Below are positions 16,162-23,667 of a stretch of DNA of 24,581 nt, piece after piece (positions within the stretch are counted from its first letter, which is position 1; the number at the start of each line of letters is the position of its first letter). The notes below the pieces were generated by a model, which worked only from the letters and a program-made list of their open reading frames with translations, searched no databases and was not told where the DNA came from. The stretch covers positions 1-24,581 of the forward strand of contig CAMIIP010000025.1 in assembly GCA_946222285.1 (NCBI GenBank). The letters are read 5' to 3'. This DNA comes from an uncultured Rothia sp. Lineage in GTDB: Bacteria > Actinomycetota > Actinomycetes > Actinomycetales > Micrococcaceae. Made by a program: the position numbers and the translations under genes.

Positions 16162-17330
16162 GGGGTCTAAGGCGTAAAGCGGCTTTGTGCATCCTTTTAT
16201 TAGGTATTTTTCTTACAACGGTTGGGGATGCTTTAGCCAGTATCGCTTTTACCCTTCAAGCTGCTAAGAGTAACCGCCCCGATATATTAGCGTTAGTGCT
16301 TCTTTCTGATCTCATTCCGGGCATTATCTTTGGTCTTCTCGGTGGTGTTCTTGCCGATAAGAAACTTCGTTGGTGGTGGCCCTGTGTGCTTTTTGTTCAG
16401 GCTGTTCTTTATGCTGTGATGGCTTTTTCTCTGCAATGGCACGTAATTTTCGTGGGTATTGCGGTGGTGAGTGGACTCAACGCGCTGATTGGTCCGGTTA
16501 GCAAAAAGTTAGTGGCTCATTATTCAGATAATACTCATCGGGTAGGAGCTCAGCTTGCTCTTATTTCCGGAACAGCTCAGGCCATTGGGTTACTGTTGGG
16601 CGGATTGAGTATGGGCTTTGGCGCTATTAAATACCTTTTATTAGGGACGACGGTTGCGCTAGGGGCATTTGCGCTGATAAGCCTTTGGGTGGATGTTCCG
16701 CAGGCTATCCATATCGATCGAACCCCACAGAACAGAACCTTTAAAGGTTTCCAAATTTTAGCTTCAGCTCAGCTCTTTGGATTTGCCGGACTGATTCTGT
16801 TGGTAGGGGTTATCCTCAGTACTTCTTTTGAGGGTGTAGTCAATGTTTTTGTGCTAACCGGTTCAGCGAAATTTTCTACTGTTGAGTTTGCTATAGCGAG
16901 TGCTGTTTGGGCGCTTTCCTTGATGATTGGCAGTCTCATAGCGCCTCGGCTTAAACTTGCTGGTTATTCGGGTCTCGCCTGCGCCGGGTTAGGAATCGGG
17001 TTACCTATAGTTCTCGTAGGTATTTTTCTTCCGTCCTTAGAAATAGTGTTCTTCCTTTATGCACTGGGAGGTTTCTCCAATGGTCTCTTCAATGCCTTAA
17101 TCAATGGTGCTATTTTGGGTGTTTCTGCACGGCTTCAGGGCAGATCGTGGGCAGCTTTTCATTGGATTGTGAATATGTGCTTTCTTATGGGTTATACAGC
17201 TGGTGGTTTCTTCGGTGCCATCTATGCACGGGAACTCATGATCCTTGCCGGTGGCGGAGTCATTCTTCTCATCTTTCTCTGCTCTTTGTTCCGCCGTGTT
17301 TTGAAGCGAAAACATATCTCACCCAGGTAG
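16158..17330 (+). CDS. MFS-type transporter
   Basis: The 390-residue product is a major facilitator superfamily protein with about 12 helices and a short basic C-terminus. The loop between helices 2 and 3 carries a GGVLADKKLRWWW segment, corresponding to motif A (G-x-x-x-D-R-x-x-R) of drug exporters, though degenerate. Length and the lack of long loops fit single-drug or metabolite exporters (DHA type). Substrate is unknown. It starts at a GTG overlapping the DUF2087 stop, so expression depends on that gene, and DUF2087 may regulate the pair. The codons use more AT-rich, T-rich choices than lysC or purL, which fits acquisition but could also reflect the hydrophobic composition. Confidence 0.82.
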   Translation: MRGLRRKAALCILLLGIFLTTVGDALASIAFTLQAAKSNRPDILALVLLSDLIPGIIFGLLGGVLADKKLRWWWPCVLFVQAVLYAVMAFSLQWHVIFVGIAVVSGLNALIGPVSKKLVAHYSDNTHRVGAQLALISGTAQAIGLLLGGLSMGFGAIKYLLLGTTVALGAFALISLWVDVPQAIHIDRTPQNRTFKGFQILASAQLFGFAGLILLVGVILSTSFEGVVNVFVLTGSAKFSTVEFAIASAVWALSLMIGSLIAPRLKLAGYSGLACAGLGIGLPIVLVGIFLPSLEIVFFLYALGGFSNGLFNALINGAILGVSARLQGRSWAAFHWIVNMCFLMGYTAGGFFGAIYARELMILAGGGVILLIFLCSLFRRVLKRKHISPR

Positions 17331-17337
17331 CGCATCC

Positions 17338-17343
17338 TAGACT
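17338..17343 (+). promoter_or_regulatory. -10 element (TAGACT) for a leaderless DUF1801 mRNA
   Basis: TAGACT fits TANNNT, ends exactly 6 bases before the ATG at 17350, and there is no Shine-Dalgarno sequence. It starts 7 bases after the MFS stop, so DUF1801 probably has its own promoter. Confidence 0.5.
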
Positions 17344-17349
17344 GAGTTC

Positions 17350-17775
17350 ATGAGCGAAAAACTAACCCAAAAGACTCTGCCCACCGACCAGCCTGTGGAT
17401 GAATTTCTTGATAATGCGGCCACGGCCAGACGGATTCGAGAAGGGCATGAACTGCTGGCACTCTTTACCGAGGCTTCTGGCAAGGAAGCCGTGATGTGGG
17501 GTTCTTCTATGGTGGGATTCGGCCAGTACAACTATCAGTCACCGGCGAATCCGCGCACCAAGGGCATTTGGCCCAAGGTCGCCTTTTCACCAAGGAAAGC
17601 CAAGATTTCCCTTTACGGTCTCAAAGATTTGCCCGAGGGCAAAAAACTCTTACCGCAACTGGGCAAGTACACCGAGGGTATGGGATGCGTCTACGTTAAC
17701 AAGCTTGAAGACATTGATCTTAACGTGTTGCGCCAACTCATTGCTATCGCCATGACCTTTCCCGATCAGTGGTAG
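17350..17775 (+). CDS. DUF1801 domain protein
   Basis: The 141-residue protein resembles the DUF1801 (YdhG/YjbR-like fold) family: VDEFLDNAATARRIREGHELLALFTEASGKEAVMWGSSMVGFGQY at the start, WPKVAFSPRKAKISLYG in the middle, and GKYTEGMGCVYVNKLEDIDLNVLRQLI near the end. Proteins of this family are small and soluble with no established reaction. Length is typical. Its stop (TAG, 17773-17775) directly abuts the recR stop on the other strand, leaving no room for a terminator between these convergent genes. Confidence 0.82.
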   Translation: MSEKLTQKTLPTDQPVDEFLDNAATARRIREGHELLALFTEASGKEAVMWGSSMVGFGQYNYQSPANPRTKGIWPKVAFSPRKAKISLYGLKDLPEGKKLLPQLGKYTEGMGCVYVNKLEDIDLNVLRQLIAIAMTFPDQW

Positions 17776-18879
17776 CTATCCCCAGGGGTTCACATAGGTA
17801 GCACCGGGAATCGGGGGGACTTCCGGTTTAGCCGTACGCAAGGGGGTCTTTTTGAGCTCTTCGAGCTTTTCGTCGTAGGACGCGCGGCGCTGGGTATCTT
17901 CTTCGTTGGGTTTAGTTTCGGGGTGCTTGGCAAAGTATGCTTTCTCTGCTTCAGCTTCGGCGGGGGAAAGCTCCCCAGGAAGTGACCGCTTTACGGGGGA
18001 GGGCTTCGCTTCGACTTCCCCTTCATCGGTTTCGAAAGCAGAGCTTTCTTCTAATGCCTGCTCAATGAGCGGTTCGTTGAGGCTAGTCTGCTTGATCTCG
18101 CTCTCCAAAACTAGCTTGGTGGGAGCGGCGTTGTCGGAACCTAAATCATCGAACATTGAGCCGGACCAGCGTTTGCTAGGCCCGACATTCTCAGTGGGCC
18201 CCCCGGTAGCGCGCTCTTCGGCCTCTTCTTCTACGGCTTCTTCAAAATCTTCAAGGGCATGTTCAGGCTCACCCCGGTTGCCTTCGGAAATAATACGGCG
18301 ACCTTCCAACGCGCGGCCCAGCGTAATTTCGTCGGCGTATTCGAGATCGCCACCCACTGGTAGACCTGAAGCCAGCCGGGAAACCCGAATACCCAGCGGC
18401 ACCAACAACCGAGAAAGATAGGTGGCGGTTGCCTCGCCCTCAAGGTTAGGATCCATTGCCAAAATGAGCTCCTGGATTCGCTCATCCGAAAGACGGGCTA
18501 CCAGCTCACGAATCCGAAGCTGCTCGGGTCCAAATCCTGCCAGCGGATTGATGGCCCCGCCGAGCACATGGTAGCGACCATTGAAGGAACGGGTGCGTTC
18601 TACTGCAACCACATCTTTGGGTTCCTCCACCACACAAATCGCAGAAGGGTCACGCCGCTCATCCCTGCAAATAGCGCAGAGTTTGGTTTCGGATACATTG
18701 CCGCAGATCTCGCAAAAGCTCACCGTGCGCTTGACGGTGTTAATCGCCGAAGTGAGTTTTTCCATCTCGGCACCGTCAGAGTTCAGAATATAGAAAGCAA
18801 TCCGTTGCGCGGACCTTGGCCCCACACCGGGCAGACGACCCAGCTCGTCAATGAGGTTCTGAACTGCGGCATCGTACAT
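17776..18879 (-). CDS. recR: Recombination protein RecR with a long acidic C-terminal extension
   Basis: RecR works with RecO (and RecF) to load RecA at single-stranded gaps. Residues 1-199 are a normal RecR: a helix-hairpin-helix (LGRLPGVGPRSAQRIAFY, 13-30), a four-Cys zinc finger (C56, C59, C68, C71) and a Toprim domain (VVEEPKDVVAVERT and AMDPNLEGEATATYLSRLL), ending near EGRRI. About 168 further residues follow, rich in Glu, Ser and Pro and predicted disordered (ALEDFEEAVEEEAEE, later SPAEAEAEKAYFAKHPETKP). Typical RecR is about 200 residues, so this nearly doubles the length. AGGAG lies 6 bases upstream of the ATG. The gene follows dnaX by 41 bases and is likely co-transcribed. The ybaB gene that commonly lies between dnaX and recR is absent. 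Confidence 0.95.
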   Translation of the reverse strand: MYDAAVQNLIDELGRLPGVGPRSAQRIAFYILNSDGAEMEKLTSAINTVKRTVSFCEICGNVSETKLCAICRDERRDPSAICVVEEPKDVVAVERTRSFNGRYHVLGGAINPLAGFGPEQLRIRELVARLSDERIQELILAMDPNLEGEATATYLSRLLVPLGIRVSRLASGLPVGGDLEYADEITLGRALEGRRIISEGNRGEPEHALEDFEEAVEEEAEERATGGPTENVGPSKRWSGSMFDDLGSDNAAPTKLVLESEIKQTSLNEPLIEQALEESSAFETDEGEVEAKPSPVKRSLPGELSPAEAEAEKAYFAKHPETKPNEEDTQRRASYDEKLEELKKTPLRTAKPEVPPIPGATYVNPWG

Positions 18880-18920
18880 GCGTTTCTCCTAGTCAAAGAT
18901 AAGTTTTGCAAAGGCTTGGA

Positions 18921-21881
18921 TTATTGGCCGTGTAAACGCTCCTCAATCACCACGCCCCCGAGCACCTTTTCAATGGCTCTCTGACCAATGAGCACAGAAC
19001 TTTCTAAAGCTTCGTCTTCTTCGGAAACAGAGAAGTCTTCGGGTTCCTGCGCACCCTGAGCTGGCGGGGGAACTGTAGCCTTTTTGCTGGCTTGCTGGCC
19101 GGCCTTCAGCTGGGCTGCATAGCGCTCGCGAAAGCCCGGTTTGGACGACGGCGCAGTAGGCTTCTTCTGCTCGTTAGGCGGCTGTGTTGATGCGGTGACA
19201 GGTGCTGAATTTCTCGATTCAGATTCTTCTTGCGAGGGTGCCTGCCCGCCTAACGGGGGCAATACTCCCTGAGGTGCGGGAGGTGCTTGAACCGAATTAT
19301 CCACGTAGCCCAGACCGGCGATATATTCGGGTTCCTCAGCGGGGGCATCATCGAAATTGCCGCCCTCATAGGTGCCATATTCATCGGTAATTTCGCGTGT
19401 AGGTTGATGCTCAGTTACTTTTGGGCCGGGGTTCTCTCCCTCAACTCTTTGCCCGGAAACAGAGGCAGCGGAAGAAGCGCTGTGGGGAGGGTCAGGAATC
19501 ATAGGCTCCTCTGCCGGTGCTTCTTCAGCGGTTCCATCTGCGATGCCTGTATTGGTGGGGCGAGAATCAGGATCATCAGAGAAGCGTGAATGATCTTCTG
19601 CCTGAGACTGTTGAGGGTTAGCCGCTAGCGGGGATGAATCTGCTGATTTTTCAGCGGTTTCCTCGCCGGCAGTTACCGGATCTTCGGTTTCTTCCTTGCT
19701 ATCGGCGTCGTCGGAGCTAGCGGGGTTGGGCGCTGCAGAAATCTCCGGTCGATGCCATCTGCCCGACGAGGGATGATTTGCTCGAGATCGATCTGAGGTT
19801 TCGGTTGCTTCGCCGTGAATAACGCGTAGTTGGGGCCCAGATTCTTCGCGGGAAGCCCCGGTGTTTTCGGGGCTAGTATCTTCGGTGTTCATTGTTGAAG
19901 AACGGTTCTGTGCGCTAGAATCCTCGGAAGGAATGTCTGCAACTTCCCAGTGAGTTACCGGATTATTCCAGTCTTCAGTGCTCCACTGCGGAGGCTCTTT
20001 ACTAAGCGGTTGGCCGTGGGCACGCCAGGCTTCTTCGCCGCCACGCGGTCCGTCTGCAATTGCCGGATGGCTGTTCTGCAACTGACCGTTTTGCTTCTGC
20101 TGCGAGCCGCCTTGAGCAGGTGAGCTTTGGGCTTGCAGAGGCGGTGTGGCCTTGGGAACAGATGGTGTTGACGCCGCAGTCGCATCTTTTTTAGCAACTT
20201 CGGCGTGGACGTCGCAGTCTAACTGTACCTCTTCGCGCAGAGCGGTTTTGAGCTGAGGAATGTAGTCCTTGACCTGGCGTAACGTAGTGATATCTGCGCG
20301 AATATAGAGTGCGTCCCGTTCAAATTTTGAGGGCTCACATTTCGCAAATCCTTGGCGGGCTAGGGGAGACTGCACTCGATCCACAATATTTTTCCAGGAG
20401 TTTGCCACCATCGTTGCGGTGTTCTGCCCGTCAGACTGATGCTGAGGGGTGCCAGAAATTTGGGGTGAGGGTTCTTGCGCCGCTGGCGGGTTTTCTTGCA
20501 GGTTATTGGACGATGTGCGCTCCTGCTGCCTCTTTTTGAGGTTAGCGAGAGGAGCCGCGGCGATTGGTGGGCGAGCCGGAGTCTGCGACGGCTGGTTCTG
20601 TTGGGAGCTTTGCCTTTGAGGGGCTTGAGCCTGGATACCGTCTGAAATTTGTCCTGAAACTTGCCGTGAATCAGATTTTGGAAGCTCTGCAGAGTTTTGC
20701 GCGGAGGCAGGTATATCTCCGGTGGCTATCCTGCGTTCTAGCCGATCTAAACGCGCGCCCACTCCGCCCACGGTCTTGTCAGAAGCGGGTAGAAGAATCC
20801 GAGCACACAGCAATTCAAGGTGTAGCTGGGGAGAAGTAGCACCAGACATTTCGTTGAGACCGGCGTTGGTAACGTCTGCTGCACGCGAAAGTTCTGCGGC
20901 TCCGAAGGCTGAGGCCTGGGCGCGCAAGCGAGCAATCTGATCTACACTCATACCGTGCAAAACGGATTCAGCGGCTTGGGGCACAGCCTGCACAATAATG
21001 AGATCGCGGAAACGTTCGAGTAAATCTTCAACAAAACGGCGAGGATCCTGCCCGGTTTGAATCACGCGATCCACAGAGGTGAAAACATCGGCTGCATTAC
21101 CCACGGCAAAAGCCATCACCACTTCGTCGAGTAACTCAGCATGGGTAAAGCCCAACAAAGCCACTGCCACATCGTAGGTGATGCCGTCTTCACCCGAACC
21201 AGCCATGAGCTGATCGAGAGTGGAGAGCGAATCTCTAACCGAACCGCCACCCGCGCGTACAACGAGTTGCAGAACGCCTTCCTCAACCTTTACGCCTTCT
21301 TCATCGCAAAGTTTCGCCAAATAATCGTGCAGGGTTTCCGGTGGAACCAAACGGAAAGGGTAGTGATGGGTACGCGAACGGATAGTACCCAGAACCTTAT
21401 TGGGTTCGGTCGTTGCGAAGATAAATTTAATGTGCTCTGGTGGTTCTTCAACGATTTTCAGCAGAGCGTTGAAACCCTCACGGGTTACCATATGGGCTTC
21501 GTCAATGATGAAGATTTTATAGCGGTCACGAACCGGGGCAAAAGTGGCGCGCTCGCGCAAATCGCGGGCATGATCCACGCCGCCATGAGAAGCGGCGTCC
21601 ATCTCAATAACATCGAGGGAGCCGCTACCGTCGCGAGCAAGTTCTACGCAGGAATCGCAGACCCCGCAAGGGGTGGGAGTAGGACCCTGCGCACAGTTGA
21701 GGCAACGCGCAAGAATACGGGCAGAGGTGGTTTTGCCACAGCCTCGCGGACCAGAAAAAAGATAGGCGTGGTTCACACGATTATTCTGAAGCGCGGTCAT
21801 AAGAGGTTCGGTCACATGTTCTTGACCTATGACTTCGGCAAACGTTTCCGGCCGATAACGGCGATAAAGTGCGGTACTCAC
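18921..21881 (-). CDS. dnaX: DNA polymerase III subunits gamma/tau
   Basis: DnaX is the ATPase of the clamp loader that places the sliding clamp during replication. The 986-residue product has Walker A GPRGCGKTT (44-52), a zinc site (C63, C72, C75, C78), IIDEAH (125-130) and the sensor region TIRSRTHHYPF (about 167-176), with Thr where Cys is usual. The AAA+ and collar domains end near residue 390. The rest is long and low-complexity, rich in Gln, Pro, Ser and Glu, apart from a more ordered stretch at about 495-565 (TMVANSWKNIVDRVQ). The start is GTG at 21881, with TAGGGT exactly 6 bases upstream, which suggests a leaderless mRNA; no strong ribosome site is present. It directly follows the SRP RNA gene and precedes recR. 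Confidence 0.95.
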   Translation of the reverse strand: MSTALYRRYRPETFAEVIGQEHVTEPLMTALQNNRVNHAYLFSGPRGCGKTTSARILARCLNCAQGPTPTPCGVCDSCVELARDGSGSLDVIEMDAASHGGVDHARDLRERATFAPVRDRYKIFIIDEAHMVTREGFNALLKIVEEPPEHIKFIFATTEPNKVLGTIRSRTHHYPFRLVPPETLHDYLAKLCDEEGVKVEEGVLQLVVRAGGGSVRDSLSTLDQLMAGSGEDGITYDVAVALLGFTHAELLDEVVMAFAVGNAADVFTSVDRVIQTGQDPRRFVEDLLERFRDLIIVQAVPQAAESVLHGMSVDQIARLRAQASAFGAAELSRAADVTNAGLNEMSGATSPQLHLELLCARILLPASDKTVGGVGARLDRLERRIATGDIPASAQNSAELPKSDSRQVSGQISDGIQAQAPQRQSSQQNQPSQTPARPPIAAAPLANLKKRQQERTSSNNLQENPPAAQEPSPQISGTPQHQSDGQNTATMVANSWKNIVDRVQSPLARQGFAKCEPSKFERDALYIRADITTLRQVKDYIPQLKTALREEVQLDCDVHAEVAKKDATAASTPSVPKATPPLQAQSSPAQGGSQQKQNGQLQNSHPAIADGPRGGEEAWRAHGQPLSKEPPQWSTEDWNNPVTHWEVADIPSEDSSAQNRSSTMNTEDTSPENTGASREESGPQLRVIHGEATETSDRSRANHPSSGRWHRPEISAAPNPASSDDADSKEETEDPVTAGEETAEKSADSSPLAANPQQSQAEDHSRFSDDPDSRPTNTGIADGTAEEAPAEEPMIPDPPHSASSAASVSGQRVEGENPGPKVTEHQPTREITDEYGTYEGGNFDDAPAEEPEYIAGLGYVDNSVQAPPAPQGVLPPLGGQAPSQEESESRNSAPVTASTQPPNEQKKPTAPSSKPGFRERYAAQLKAGQQASKKATVPPPAQGAQEPEDFSVSEEDEALESSVLIGQRAIEKVLGGVVIEERLHGQ

Positions 21882-21887
21882 AGCTCA

Positions 21888-21893
21888 ACCCTA
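21888..21893 (-). promoter_or_regulatory. -10 element (TAGGGT) for a leaderless dnaX mRNA
   Basis: TAGGGT fits TANNNT and ends exactly 6 bases before the GTG start of dnaX on the (-) strand. No matching -35 is clear. Confidence 0.45.
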
Positions 21894-21982
21894 TACGTTG
21901 ATGGGACGGATGAAGAATCTGTGTTTAGTCTACTGATAAGAGCTGGCAAGGTCAGCGTCTTTCACCTTCGGCGTGGGGGTAT

Positions 21983-22072
21983 AAAAAACCCCTCACGCAC
22001 CCGTCAGAGCCCAGATACCCTTGCTGCCTTCCGGCCCTGGGGGAGTTTTCCAAGATAACGCCACGTAAGGGG
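21983..22072 (-). ncRNA. ffs: Small signal recognition particle RNA (4.5S type)
   Basis: On the (-) strand the RNA starts CCCCTTACG and ends CGTGAGGGG followed by TTTTTT (21983-21988), so its closing stem doubles as a terminator. The apical domain carries the conserved CCGGAAGGCAGCAAGGGTA loop that binds Ffh. Total length is about 84-90 bases, typical of bacterial small SRP RNA lacking an Alu domain. The position just upstream of dnaX is the common bacterial arrangement. Confidence 0.95.
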
Positions 22073-22080
22073 CATGTAAA

Positions 22081-22109
22081 AGATTACCTCAGGGGAGGGG
22101 AGCTGGCAA
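22081..22109 (-). promoter_or_regulatory. Promoter of the SRP RNA gene
   Basis: On the (-) strand TTGCCA (22104-22109) and TAATCT (22081-22086) are separated by exactly 17 bases. The -10 lies 8 bases before the start of the RNA. It is the clearest -35/-10 pair in the window. Confidence 0.75.
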
Positions 22110-22146
22110 ATCTTTCATTCAGCCTACTCACTCCGCAGGCGGCAAC

Positions 22147-22996
22147 TTAGCCGAGCAGAGCCTTGACCATCTGCTTACCTAGCTCATTCGAAGCAAGGGG
22201 GCTGTCTCCGGTGAGCAGGTTGCGATCGCGGTGAACTTTACCAGTCATATCTTCATTGACGATCTTCAGCCCATCAGCGGTGAGGGCTTCTCCCAGAGCC
22301 CAGGGCATCTTTCCGGGGATATAGCCGATATCGATATTTGCGCCCTGATCCAAAGAATCAGGAAAAGCGCAGATTTCAAATCCTGCAAACGGAGACTTTT
22401 CGCGCCCTAAAGAAGCTGCCAGTAGCGCGGCGGGGCCGTGACAGAGAGACAACGAGGCAATCTGTCTGCATCGCCCAGTCGAGCACAGTTTGGACGGCGG
22501 TGGACTGAGGGATAGTAAGCATTGCACCGTGACCGCCTGGAATAAAGACTGCTGCAAAGTCACCTGTTTTTTCTATGTCAACAGCGATATCGGTAAGGCG
22601 AAGAGGCTTTTTGAACTTCTCCTTCAGAGATTCCCAGGCTTCACCCACCGCGTCGTCCTCAGCAGGAAAAGCCCACCACTCAAACTTGACGGGCGCACCT
22701 GTGAGCGTTGCTATCTCAATATCGAATCCAGCTTCGAGGGCATGGTAAATCGGTAGGAGTGTTTCCACAGGGTGGTTGCCGGTGGAGAACATGGTGTTGT
22801 TCTGCATCAGCATGTAGCGTTCTTCGGTGCCGATGACGAGAATCTTTTGTCCGTTGCCGCTTCGCTCGGTTTCTACCGTCTGATCAAAATCGGTTTTATG
22901 TGCGGTGTACTGGCTGAGCGAGTACGGCGAGGGAAAGAAAGCGCTATCTTCTGCTACATCGGGAGTAGGCTGTTTGGATAATTCTTGCTGGTTCAT
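22147..22996 (-). pseudogene. hchA: HchA/Hsp31-like DJ-1 family protein gene, frameshifted at the catalytic Cys
   Basis: HchA (Hsp31) is a DJ-1/PfpI-family chaperone and glyoxalase III/deglycase acting on methylglyoxal adducts. The first frame runs from the ATG at 22996 (perfect AGGAGG upstream) and contains KILVIGTEERYMLMQNNTMFSTGNHPVETLLP and VFIPGGHGAML. The downstream frame contains SLCHGPAALLA, the nucleophile elbow with the catalytic Cys. It also has ICAFPDS, IGYIPGKMPWALGE and the C-terminal LLTGDSPLASNELG, all close to E. coli HchA. They join if one base is added within the CTCTCT-type repeat at about 22441-22449. As read, translation would go out of frame one codon before the Cys and end at 22376. 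The intact protein would be about 283 residues, the normal length. A real mutation and a sequencing error are both possible. Confidence 0.85.
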
Positions 22997-23123
22997 GGTT
23001 CCTCCTGGATTGAGGGGCGATGCAGGAATTTTCTCCTGCTACAAGGGGTAACGTGAGAGAAGCGGCAAATATTCCGTTTCTGAAGGCGCGACCTCTGCGG
23101 CATCTCTCCGGATCGGAAACTTC

Positions 23124-23140
23124 GAGGCTTATTCATAAGG
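23124..23140. repeat. Solo copy of the IS-end sequence
   Basis: GAGGCTTATTCATAAGG matches the outermost bases of the IS end at the right boundary (24528 onward) over 17 positions. What follows (CGTTCCGACAGCTGTGACG) is unlike the element interior seen at either window end. It may be a remnant or another element's end, lying 128 bases upstream of hchA. Confidence 0.5.
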
Positions 23141-23270
23141 CGTTCCGACAGCTGTGACGTAACCGTCTGCATTTGAGACCGATACCGAATTGCGCGTGAG
23201 GGAAACTTTGAGGTAAGCTCGTATCTGTTCGCTTTCATGAAGCTATGTTTCATAGTTAAGCAAACAGCCT

Positions 23271-23358
23271 GGAGGATTCGCCTAGCGGCCTATGGCGCAC
23301 GCCTGGAACGCGTGTTGGGTTCACGCCCTCGGGGGTTCAAATCCCCCATCCTCCGCCA
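23271..23358 (+). tRNA. tRNA-Ser (anticodon GGA)
   Basis: The acceptor stem GGAGGAT pairs with ATCCTCC (23348-23354), followed by discriminator G and an encoded CCA (23356-23358). The anticodon stem CACGC/GCGTG encloses CTGGAAC, with anticodon GGA reading UCC/UCU. A long variable arm (TTGGGTTCACGCCC) is typical of tRNA-Ser, and the T-arm GGGGGTTCAAATCCCCC is intact. Confidence 0.95.
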
Positions 23359-23363
23359 ACAAG

Positions 23364-23408
23364 AAACCCCTTGTTTCTCCTAGTCAGCTAGGAAAAGCAG
23401 GGGGTTTT
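23364..23408 (+). terminator. Terminator of tRNA-Ser
   Basis: AAACCCC (23364-23370) pairs with GGGGTTT (23401-23407), followed by TTGTATT. An inner stem TCCTAG/CTAGGA with a four-base TCAG loop strengthens it. Confidence 0.8.
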
Positions 23409-23530
23409 GTATTATCTATTTACGGTTAAGGTTTTATTCTCCCTGAATTTTTGTGCTGCCTCTGAGATTTATTTAGAGGGTTAGCCCGACCGGAGGTAGA
23501 GGCATCTTATGGATAAGCCGAATAATAAAT

Positions 23531-23582
23531 AAGGAGCTGATTTGTTTTTATACCATGGGATATAAAAACAAATCAGCTCCTT
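23531..23582. terminator. Very long bidirectional hairpin terminator
   Basis: The arms at 23531-23552 and 23561-23582 are 22 perfect pairs (beginning AAGGAGCTGATTTG) around an 8-base loop. Both strands have T-rich sequence on the 3' side. It lies 86 bases beyond the stop of the DUF417 gene and ends that transcript, with the tRNA-Ser terminator on its other side. The rest of 23409-23667 holds no ORF. Confidence 0.8.
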
Positions 23583-23667
23583 TTAAATGCAAAAATAAGC
23601 GATTTTTTGCACACTGTGCGGGTGTGGAAATCAATACTTAAAATTCTATGAAAAATTGTTTATGCCG

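Noticed and set aside
20526..20540. C-AAA-AAG in the dnaX message as a gamma/tau frameshift site
   Set aside because: Only five A residues are present and the heptamer is weak; no clear downstream structure or nearby -1 stop was established, so it is not reported as a frameshift.
21141..22058. 305-codon (+) strand ORF opposite dnaX and the SRP RNA
   Set aside because: It is a shadow of the dnaX coding strand and runs through the SRP RNA; the motifs in dnaX leave no doubt about the real strand.
22993..23253. 86-codon (-) strand ORF between hchA and tRNA-Ser
   Set aside because: It has no ribosome site, a basic and random-looking composition, and contains the IS-end repeat; its end covers the hchA start and ribosome site.
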